From: CAZVFX01 sp964626565
GTDB lineage: Bacteria > Myxococcota_A > UBA9042 > CAIXZC01
Reading direction: 5' to 3'
DNA: 33,483 nucleotides
Assembly: GCA_964626565.1 (NCBI GenBank)
Contig: CAZVFX010000078.1
Coordinates: forward strand, 1-33,483
Shown piece by piece: positions 22,847 through 29,513 of the stretch; position 1 is the stretch's first letter; every line of letters starts with the position of its first letter. The position numbers and the translations under genes are program-made. A model generated the notes under the pieces. It was not told where the DNA came from and made no database searches. It worked only from the letters and a program-made list of their open reading frames with translations.

Positions 22847-24448
22847 ATGAGAACGATCGTATTGGTGTTGACGGCAGGCCTCCTGGCCGCGTGCAGCGGG
22901 CACGACGCGAAGAGCATCTTCACCGATGTAGTGGAGTGCGTGCCGGACTGCAAGGACCGGGTGTGTGGTGACGACGGGTGCGGGGGTTCCTGCGGGAAGT
23001 GCGGGGAAGGTGAGGTCTGTCTTCAAGATGGCGTCTGCTACTGCCAGCCGGTTTGTGAGGACAAGGAGTGCGGAGACGACGGATGTGGGGGGAATTGCGG
23101 GGGTTGCCCCGATGGGTTCGGCTGCGACGCGACCACCTGCGTGCCCGACGAATGCCTTCCTGACTGCGAGGGTAAGGAGTGTGGGCCGGACGGTTGCGGT
23201 AACGTTTGTGGGGAGTGCCCGGAAGGGCATTTGTGCCTGGTGCAGGGCACCTGTTTGTGCGTACCTGCCTGCGACGAAAAGGAGTGCGGCGACGACGGCT
23301 GCGGCGGGGAGTGCGGGGGGTGCCCCGACGGGTATATCTGTAGCGATTTCCATTGTGAGCCCGGGCCGTGCGAACCCGACTGTGCGGACATGGCGTGCGG
23401 TGATGACGGATGCGGTGGCACGTGCGGAGAATGCGAGGAGAGCTACCTTTGTGAGGAGGGGGCGTGTGTCTGCCCCGGGCCGGTGTGCAAGGAGGTGTGC
23501 TGTCCTGAACACGCGGTGTGCAACGCCCACGACCTGTGCTGTCTGACCGTGTGCGGGGAAAACGAGTGCGGGCCGGATGGTTGCGGCGGGATTTGCGGGG
23601 AGTGCGGGGAGGGCGAAGAGTGCCTTGACGGCACCTGCTGCGCGCTCGACTGCGAGGGTAAAGAATGTGGCCCAGATGGTTGCGGCGGACAGTGCGGCCT
23701 CTGCCTCGAGCCCAACGTCTGCCTCGACGACGGCAGTTGCATTTGCTTCCCCGACTGCCTGGGGAAGGAGTGCGGCCCCGACGGCTGCGGGGACGTGTGC
23801 GGCGAGTGCGCAGGGGACAACGGCCTGTGCTTGATCGACGGCTCTTGCGTCTGCTTCGGCAACTGCGAGGGTAAAGAATGCGGGGATGATGGGTGCGGGG
23901 AAAGTTGCGGGGATTGTGGGGAGGGGGATGTTTGTGAGGAAGGGGCGTGCGTGCCGCCGCCCCCGCCGACGATTGTTCTTCCGTACTTGCAGCAGCTGCC
24001 CCTAGGGCCGTGGGAACCTTTCAGTGTGGACTTCGAGGTCTCAGGCTGGGAGCTTGATTCCGATGAAGGGGATTCCATCGTCTGCTACGTCGATGGCGAG
24101 GAGGCCGGCACCTTCCTCGAATCGCCATTCACTTCCGACGGAGTATCTCCTGGCTGGCATGACGTCTGTTGCGCTCTTATGCACGACGGAGCGCCGCTTC
24201 CGTTCTGCAGCGCGGCGGACTGCAGGTCGATACGTGCGGTACAGCCGTGCCTTGGGGCCAACGACACCACTACCTGTGACGACAACAGCCCCTTTTCCGT
24301 CGACGCCTGCCACGCGATCGGCGGCGGCCAGTTCGAGTGCAACTACGGCCCGGCGCCGGGAGATTGGTGCCACATGGATTTCGAGTGCGATTGTGAAGAC
24401 GGCGTCTGGGAGACGTGCGACGTGGATACGCTTACGTGCGGCGGCTAG
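22847..24448 (+). CDS. Cys-rich repeat lipoprotein (nine CG-x-DGCG units)
   Basis: 533 residues; ATG 22847 has GGGAGG upstream. Signal MRTIVLVLTAGLLAAC (Cys16). Residues about 27-365 hold nine copies of a 30-45-residue unit with the core C-x4-CG[DP]DGCG-x2-CG-x-C, for example GKECGPDGCGGQCGLC, with one variant spacer (VCKEVCCPEHAVC) between copies five and six. Such units are a recurrent disulfide-rich repeat in deltaproteobacterial and myxobacterial exported proteins. A Pro-rich linker then leads to a C-terminal ~160-residue beta domain that also has several Cys. Probably an extended, disulfide-stiffened surface stalk with a distal binding domain; no enzyme motif. The gene is bracketed by two unrelated palindromic elements. 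Confidence 0.85.
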   Translation: MRTIVLVLTAGLLAACSGHDAKSIFTDVVECVPDCKDRVCGDDGCGGSCGKCGEGEVCLQDGVCYCQPVCEDKECGDDGCGGNCGGCPDGFGCDATTCVPDECLPDCEGKECGPDGCGNVCGECPEGHLCLVQGTCLCVPACDEKECGDDGCGGECGGCPDGYICSDFHCEPGPCEPDCADMACGDDGCGGTCGECEESYLCEEGACVCPGPVCKEVCCPEHAVCNAHDLCCLTVCGENECGPDGCGGICGECGEGEECLDGTCCALDCEGKECGPDGCGGQCGLCLEPNVCLDDGSCICFPDCLGKECGPDGCGDVCGECAGDNGLCLIDGSCVCFGNCEGKECGDDGCGESCGDCGEGDVCEEGACVPPPPPTIVLPYLQQLPLGPWEPFSVDFEVSGWELDSDEGDSIVCYVDGEEAGTFLESPFTSDGVSPGWHDVCCALMHDGAPLPFCSAADCRSIRAVQPCLGANDTTTCDDNSPFSVDACHAIGGGQFECNYGPAPGDWCHMDFECDCEDGVWETCDVDTLTCGG

Positions 24449-24489
24449 CCGTTTGCCGTTGGCCTCCATCACTTTCTCACCCACCATTC

Positions 24490-24728
24490 TGTCATCCTGA
24501 AGCTCCCGACGCACCCACTTTCGCACTTGGCAAGGACTTCCCAGAGGAAGCTGAAGGACCTCCCCCATGGTTCAGCAACTTTCGCCGCAAACCGATTCCC
24601 GGGCCGGCGGCCCGAACGTTGTTGACGACGCTGACGATAGCATCCCGACATGGGAGGGGTCCTTCCATCTCCTCCGGTGGGGCTAATCCGAGTGCGAAGG
24701 TGGGTGCGTCGGGGATGTCAGGATGACA
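24490..24728. mobile_element. MITE-like element with 78-bp imperfect terminal inverted repeats
   Basis: Arms 24490-24567 and 24651-24728 align as inverted copies without gaps, 57 of 78 positions by hand. The outer 11 bases are perfect (TGTCATCCTGA and its complement), and two inner blocks, CCCGACGCACCCAC and TTCGCACT, are perfect too. The 83-bp centre has a small hairpin GGGCC-GGC-GGCCC and no gene. It fills most of the 309-bp gap between the Cys-rich lipoprotein and kinase genes. TGTCATCCTGA-type ends are familiar from intergenic repeats of many bacteria. No clear target duplication was seen. Confidence 0.75.
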
Positions 24729-24757
24729 TTTCGGAACAACGGCGGTATGAACTCAAA

Positions 24758-25825
24758 TCAGAACCACTGATTCAACAGATGCGCGAGCAGCGCAATCAAA
24801 AACAGGCCGCCCAGACCGTAGAAAATCCATTTGGGATGGATGCCCGGGCCGGTGTAGAGGGGGCGGCCCGGTTTGGCTGCCGGGGCTTTGGCGCCCCGTT
24901 TGCGTTTGGGTTTCTGGCCCACGGTGGACATCCACTTTTCGAAATCGTGGACGTCGTAGGATGGGCTGTAGGACGCCAGCAGGGTGCGGGCTTCCTTGGC
25001 TACATCCAAAGCTGATGCGGGGCGGTCCTTGGGATTTTCGGCCACGATGCGGCCCACCAACTCGCTTACTTCCTTGGGCAGCTTCGCCCTGCGGGCGAGT
25101 TTTGCCGGATCCAGCCCGGTGCGGGCCCGGGCCATGATCTCGCCCGTGTCCCCATCGCCGTGAGGCCTGGCGCCGGAAACTATGCGCAGAAATGCGATGC
25201 CCAGTGAGTAGATGTCGCTGGGCTGGCCCAACGCCTTGCCTGCAGCCTGCTCAGGAGACATGTACCGGCATTTCCCTTTTACGATGCCGGTGCGGGTCTG
25301 CTCCGTCGGGTCTTTTCGCTTCACTATGCCGAAGTCGATGAGTTTGACGCGCCCGTCGGTGCCCACCAGCACGTTGTGGGGGCTGACATCGCGGTGCACC
25401 AGTTCCAGTTTTTTGCCTTCCAGATCTTTCGCTTCGTGCAGGGCGTGGAGGGCCTCCGCGGTCTCGGCAAGGCAGAACAGTGCCTCGTTGAGCGGCACCT
25501 TCTTCACCTTACCTACCAACTGTTCAAGGGATAGCGATGGAAAATACTCGGTCACGATGTAGGAGACACCTTCTTCCTCACCGTAGTCCAGCACGTTGAG
25601 CAGGCACCTGTGCTGCAACATGGCGCCGATGCGGGCCTCTTCCAGAAACATCTTCTGGAACTCCCGCTCCCTGGCCAGGTGGGAGTGAAGGACTTTCACC
25701 GCGACCACGCTACGCACGTCGCCGTGGCCGGTCTGCACCGCGCGGTACACCGTGGCCATACCGCCCGACGCGATCTCTTCCTTCATTTCGTAACGGCCGA
25801 TTTTAAGGAGCGGCCCCGTTTTCAT
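24758..25825 (-). CDS. Membrane-anchored Ser/Thr protein kinase (Hanks type)
   Basis: 355 residues from ATG 25825; a TTG six bases earlier is possible. The kinase domain is complete: glycine loop IASGGMATVY, Lys44 in VAVKVL, HRDVSPHNVL (catalytic Asp146), LIDFGIVK (Asp164), and the MSPEQ activation-loop end. The HRDVSP form is common in myxobacterial kinases. A basic linker follows and one membrane segment at the very C-terminus (WIFYGLGGLFLIALLAHLL) with almost nothing after it, so there is no outer sensor domain. The first 23 bases overlap the end of the CstA-like gene in another frame, which implies translational coupling and a joint role, perhaps phosphorylation linked to nutrient uptake (inference). 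Confidence 0.93.
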   Translation of the reverse strand: MKTGPLLKIGRYEMKEEIASGGMATVYRAVQTGHGDVRSVVAVKVLHSHLAREREFQKMFLEEARIGAMLQHRCLLNVLDYGEEEGVSYIVTEYFPSLSLEQLVGKVKKVPLNEALFCLAETAEALHALHEAKDLEGKKLELVHRDVSPHNVLVGTDGRVKLIDFGIVKRKDPTEQTRTGIVKGKCRYMSPEQAAGKALGQPSDIYSLGIAFLRIVSGARPHGDGDTGEIMARARTGLDPAKLARRAKLPKEVSELVGRIVAENPKDRPASALDVAKEARTLLASYSPSYDVHDFEKWMSTVGQKPKRKRGAKAPAAKPGRPLYTGPGIHPKWIFYGLGGLFLIALLAHLLNQWF

Positions 25826-27482
25826 GTGCAACCCCGCTTCTTCGACTCTTCACGTAATTGTAAGCCAGAAGCAGAGCCAGGACAAAAAGCAGGACCGCGA
25901 TCGCGGCCAGGACGTAGTTGCCGCCTGCGGCGAAGCCTTTGATCTGCATCAATAGTGCGGCCAGGGTGACCACGAACATGAACACCATGGGGATGACGGT
26001 GTAAATGGTCTTTCGCCCCGAGGCCGCCAACCACACTGTAACCGCCATCAATGCCATTGCCGCCAGCAACTGGTTGGACGCGCCGAACAGCCGCCACAAG
26101 GTCATGGTCTTCCCCGAAACCAGCAGCAACGCGGCCACCGACACGGTTAGTGCGGTAGCTACAAAACGGTTGCCCGAGATTATGTTTCCGCCCTTCTTCG
26201 CCCCTCGCTTCATGAACAGTTCCTGCAGCGAAAAACGACCCAACCGGGTTGCGGTGTCCAACGAGGTGAGTGCGAACGCGGAGACTGCGAGGCCGGCAAA
26301 GCCAATACCCAGCGCCTCGGGAATAGAGAGGTTGGACAAGAGGGAAGCGATGCCGTGATTGAACACGTTCACGGGATTTGCCTTCGCCGCCCCATCAGGT
26401 TTGAGGAGTGAAAAATATTCCTGCTTGCTCACCATGACTGCTGTGATGAGGGCGAGGACCGCGAGGAGCGACTCGATGAGCATCGCGCCGTAGCCAACCG
26501 CGCGGGCGTCAGACTCTCGGTCGAGCTGTTTCGCGGTAGTTCCCGAAGCCACCATTGAGTGGAATCCGGATATGGCCCCACATGCGACCGTCACGAACAA
26601 CAGCGGGAAGAGGGGGCCCATCCCTTCCGGAGCAAAGGAGGTGAACCGGGCCCCTTCGAGCATGGGCGGGGCGACCAACAGAGCCACCAGCGACAGGAGG
26701 AGGATGCCATACAAAAGGAACGAGTTAAGGTAGTCCCGGGGCTGGAGCAGGATGTTCACCGGAGTCACCGACGCGATGAAGATATAGACCACCAGCACCA
26801 ACTGCCAGAAGAGCAGCATCGGATCATTGCCGTCAGCGCCCATGGGAAAGAGCCGTGGGAAGGGATACAGCACACCCAGGTAGAGGAAGGCTCCCAGCAG
26901 GATCACCCCCACCACCGAAGCGGCGATGAAGTTGACGTGGTACCGGTAGACTGCCACGCCGAACCCGATGGCCAGAATCATGAACAGGATCGACGCCGTG
27001 GCCACCGCCGGGGTCCGCACAAAGGTGGCCGAGACCACCAGGGTGAAAACAGCAATCACCAACACCAGCGTGGCCCAGGCAAAGATCAAGAAAAGCACCT
27101 TGCCCGTGTTCCCCAAATAACGTTCGATGATGACACCAATGGAACGCCCTTCGTGGCGCACCGACGCCACCAGCGAGGTGAAGTCGTGGACCGCACCTAA
27201 GAAAACGCCGCCCAGGAGCACCCAGATGAACACCGGCAGCCAGCCGTACTGAGCCGCCAGCACCGGGCCGATAATGGGCGCAGCCCCTGCGATGGACGCA
27301 AAGTGATGGCCCATGAGGATCGGCTTTTTGGCCGGCACGTAATCCACGCCATCCCGCATGGTGTGGGCCGGGGTGTCTTGAGTACTCTTCAGCCCCAGCA
27401 TTCCCGCGATGATTTTCGAGTAGAAAACGTACCCCAGGCCCAACACCACCAGGCCGATAACAAGCAGTACCAGTGCGTTCAT
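25803..27482 (-). CDS. CstA-family carbon-starvation transporter
   Basis: 559 residues from ATG 27482 (AAGGGA just upstream; the longer frame to 27518 lacks a signal). Multi-pass membrane protein with the family landmark GHHFASIAGAAPIIGPVLAA near residue 60, then GGVFLGAVHDFTSL and many further membrane spans; the C-terminus is cytosolic and basic. CstA homologues import peptides or pyruvate and are induced on carbon limitation in enterobacteria. This one is of the shorter class (E. coli CstA is about 700 residues). A -10-like TATATT is seen at 27507-27512 on the minus strand. Its 3' end overlaps the kinase gene by 23 bp. Confidence 0.92.
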   Translation of the reverse strand: MNALVLLVIGLVVLGLGYVFYSKIIAGMLGLKSTQDTPAHTMRDGVDYVPAKKPILMGHHFASIAGAAPIIGPVLAAQYGWLPVFIWVLLGGVFLGAVHDFTSLVASVRHEGRSIGVIIERYLGNTGKVLFLIFAWATLVLVIAVFTLVVSATFVRTPAVATASILFMILAIGFGVAVYRYHVNFIAASVVGVILLGAFLYLGVLYPFPRLFPMGADGNDPMLLFWQLVLVVYIFIASVTPVNILLQPRDYLNSFLLYGILLLSLVALLVAPPMLEGARFTSFAPEGMGPLFPLLFVTVACGAISGFHSMVASGTTAKQLDRESDARAVGYGAMLIESLLAVLALITAVMVSKQEYFSLLKPDGAAKANPVNVFNHGIASLLSNLSIPEALGIGFAGLAVSAFALTSLDTATRLGRFSLQELFMKRGAKKGGNIISGNRFVATALTVSVAALLLVSGKTMTLWRLFGASNQLLAAMALMAVTVWLAASGRKTIYTVIPMVFMFVVTLAALLMQIKGFAAGGNYVLAAIAVLLFVLALLLAYNYVKSRRSGVAHENGAAP

Positions 27483-27561
27483 GTTCCCTTCCAGCCTCCC
27501 GGAGGGAATATAGCCCAAGAGCGCGGTCGACGCCAGCCCCGGCGGTCAAGACAGAAAGACC

Positions 27562-27590
27562 TTGACATCACGGGCCTGCCCCGGTCCACT
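27562..27590 (+). promoter_or_regulatory. Candidate promoter of the His-rich gene
   Basis: Perfect -35 TTGACA, 17-base spacer, weak -10 TCCACT (three of six), 33 bases before ATG 27624. The weak -10 suggests help from an activator or another sigma factor. Confidence 0.4.
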
Positions 27591-27623
27591 GATGTTGGCG
27601 CCCCTGAGGCAAGGAGGACATCG

Positions 27624-28079
27624 ATGTGCCACGACCGACACCACCGACATCACGGACATAACGACTGCTGCGACGACGGCCATCACCGGCGGCGCAAGCG
27701 CCGCCACCGCGACGATTGTGGCGACGGTCATCGCGGCCATCGCGGCCATCGCAGCCATCGCGGCCATCACGACCACCACGGCCATGAGGGACACCGCGGC
27801 CGCCGCGGCCACCACGATCATCACGCCGAATGCTGCCCGCCCGATCAGTTCCATCACCGCTACCACGGCAACCACGGCCACCACGGTTTCCTGCACTGCG
27901 ACTGCTCGCTGGAGGAGAAGTTGGTACACCTTCAGCACATGCTGGCGTGCAAGAAGGCGGACGTGGAGGCTCTGGAAGCGATCCTTGAAGTGCTGAAGGA
28001 AAGCCTGGTGGAGGAGCCGGAGCAAGCAGGACCGGAAGAAGAGGCGGAAGAAGAACCCACCGAGGAAGCCGGGGAGTAG
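27624..28079 (+). CDS. Small His-rich, probable metal-binding protein
   Basis: 151 residues from ATG 27624, which has AAGGAGG six bases upstream; this strong site rejects the longer upstream frame, which is antisense to cstA. Residues 1-91 contain 30 His, together with Arg, Asp and Gly, in motifs such as RHHRHHGH and GHHDHHGH, and Cys pairs at 15-16, 70-71 and 92/94 (CDC). Residues 95-135 are a single amphipathic helix or coiled coil (LEEKLVHLQHMLACKKADVE) and the tail is acidic. No signal peptide, so cytosolic. Such His density is known from nickel/zinc stores such as Hpn of Helicobacter and from metallochaperone tails. I infer metal storage or buffering with coiled-coil oligomerisation. The gene stands alone between a divergent transporter and a convergent lipoprotein gene. 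Confidence 0.8.
   Translation: MCHDRHHRHHGHNDCCDDGHHRRRKRRHRDDCGDGHRGHRGHRSHRGHHDHHGHEGHRGRRGHHDHHAECCPPDQFHHRYHGNHGHHGFLHCDCSLEEKLVHLQHMLACKKADVEALEAILEVLKESLVEEPEQAGPEEEAEEEPTEEAGE
27726..27779. repeat. 9-bp tandem repeat in the His-rich gene
   Basis: About five copies of a GGCCATCGC-like nonamer in frame, encoding Gly-His-Arg units. Slippage here would change the number of His residues in threes without a frameshift. Confidence 0.8.
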
Positions 28080-28098
28080 GTCCCCGGACTGGGTTGCC

Positions 28099-29283
28099 CT
28101 ACTGGAGGGAGCGACAGCAGCGAGCGCCGTAGGTGGCGAAACCGACACCACAATCCTCGCCGGGAGGGTACGAACCGTCGTAACGGTCATATGTCGTCAG
28201 GTAATACGAGCCAAAGGAATCCCAGGCCCCGCCCCGAATAACTGGACCGGTGCCGTCATCAGGTCCCGGTGGGTTTTCCGCCGGAGAGACCTCGTAGTAC
28301 TTTTCATCGTACCAGTCGGCCACCCACTCCCAGACGTTCCCCGACATATCCAAGACCCCGTACGGGCTTGCGCCTGCGGGGTAGGAGCCCACAGCCTCGG
28401 CGCCGTAACTGCAACCCCAGGCGACTTCCGAAGCCACCAACTTGTCGCACGACGGCGGTTCATCACCCCAGGGATACTTGCGGCCGTCATCCCCCCGGGC
28501 TGCCTTTTCCCACTCAGCCTCGGTACACAATCGCTTCCCGGCCGACTTGCAGAAGTCGGCCGCGCCGTACCAGGTTACCGCTGCGGCGGGGTAGTCTTCG
28601 AGGCCATCGCTCACCTGCCAGAAACCACCGTGATAGTGGACCTGGACGTGGTAGTTGTCCCAGCCCCAGAAGAAGGGAGGGAAGTCACCATCATACGTTT
28701 CGCCTTTCATATTCAGGTAGTGAGCGACCGCCTCGTTGGTGACTTCGGTCCGATCGATGGCGTACTCGTCCAGATGAACTTCGTGGTATGGCTGATTGTC
28801 CCAGTCGCACCAACCGGTCTCGCTGCCTTCGTCGCAGCCCATCCAAAACGGCCCTGCCTCCACCCTCACCATGTCCCCACATTCTCCCGTGCAACCATCT
28901 TTGCAAGGCCCGTTGCGACAACCATCCAGATAGCCGAACTTCCCGCAATCGGTGGCCCGCTCGGCATACTCGCAAGTGGCGTGCCCTTCGCTGTCGGTGC
29001 AAACGCCGACAAGAGCGTACAGAATCAGGGTCGAGCCGTCAGCCAGACACACCGGGGGAGGCGGCTTAGTGCATGGATTGGGTATGCATGGTCCGAGGTA
29101 GGTGTCCGCGCCTACTGCGTCAGACGACCCGGTGTCTGCCCGGCCGAGATCGTCGGCCTGCTGTATGTCGAGAGAAGCGCCACCGTCTGCTGCCCGGGAG
29201 GCGTCCGCGTCGGAGGCCCCGTCCGCACCGTCGTTGCAGGCCAGCAAGAACAAGAAAGGAAACCACCACAAGCTTCTGTTCAT
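28099..29283 (-). CDS. SUMF1/FGE-fold lipoprotein
   Basis: 394 residues from ATG 29283 (AGGG six bases upstream; ATG 29289 is also in frame). Signal MNRSLWWFPFLFLLAC (Cys16), a short Asp-rich tether, a Cys-rich segment (to about residue 135), then a full formylglycine-generating-enzyme-sulfatase domain: MVRVEAGPFWMG, LDEYAIDRTEVTNE, CTEAEWEKAARG, YPWGDE, DMSGNVWEWVADWYD and VIRGGAWDS, ending YGARCC. The pair of active-site Cys that true enzymes carry between GGAW and the C-terminal G-x-R-C is not seen (SYYLTTYDRYDGSY occupies the place). Likely a non-catalytic or differently acting member of the C-type-lectin-like fold. Convergent with the His-rich gene, 19 bp apart. Confidence 0.85.
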   Translation of the reverse strand: MNRSLWWFPFLFLLACNDGADGASDADASRAADGGASLDIQQADDLGRADTGSSDAVGADTYLGPCIPNPCTKPPPPVCLADGSTLILYALVGVCTDSEGHATCEYAERATDCGKFGYLDGCRNGPCKDGCTGECGDMVRVEAGPFWMGCDEGSETGWCDWDNQPYHEVHLDEYAIDRTEVTNEAVAHYLNMKGETYDGDFPPFFWGWDNYHVQVHYHGGFWQVSDGLEDYPAAAVTWYGAADFCKSAGKRLCTEAEWEKAARGDDGRKYPWGDEPPSCDKLVASEVAWGCSYGAEAVGSYPAGASPYGVLDMSGNVWEWVADWYDEKYYEVSPAENPPGPDDGTGPVIRGGAWDSFGSYYLTTYDRYDGSYPPGEDCGVGFATYGARCCRSLQ

Positions 29284-29461
29284 CGTCATCCCTGTCTACA
29301 TCCGATAGCCACATGATACCTGTTCAACCTGCCCGCGTCCACAGCGAACAGCGACTGCGCCGGCGCAGGACACAGACAGAAACGTGGGGCTGATGACGTC
29401 GACCCGGCTCAGTTTCCCACACTTGCGGGCCTCTTATAGGGCGCACGCGATTAACAGTCGG

Positions 29462-29490
29462 TTTACCTGCCGCGGTCTTCCCGCTACAAT
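29462..29490 (+). promoter_or_regulatory. Sigma70-type promoter of the giant lipoprotein gene
   Basis: TTTACC (four of six), 17-base spacer, TACAAT (five of six); start of transcription expected near 29497, leaving a very short leader before GGAGG at 29504-29508 and ATG 29514. Confidence 0.6.
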
Positions 29491-29513
29491 GTGGTGTTGC
29501 ATTGGAGGTAACA

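Noticed and set aside
22847..24000. Repeats considered as a CRISPR array
   Set aside because: Repeat spacing is in codon multiples, the units encode conserved Cys patterns, and there are no unique spacers or cas genes.
27562..27996. Plus-strand frame with Ala-Ile-Ala repeats overlapping the His-rich gene
   Set aside because: Low-complexity shadow in another frame; the AAGGAGG site serves ATG 27624.
27546..28190. Minus-strand frame with Ala-Val repeats opposite the His-rich gene
   Set aside because: The Val-Val-Ala repeats are the complement of the Gly-His repeats; no supported start, and it runs into the SUMF1-fold gene.
28099..29283. Lectin-fold gene as the variable protein of a diversity-generating retroelement
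   Set aside because: No reverse transcriptase and no template repeat were seen in the window.
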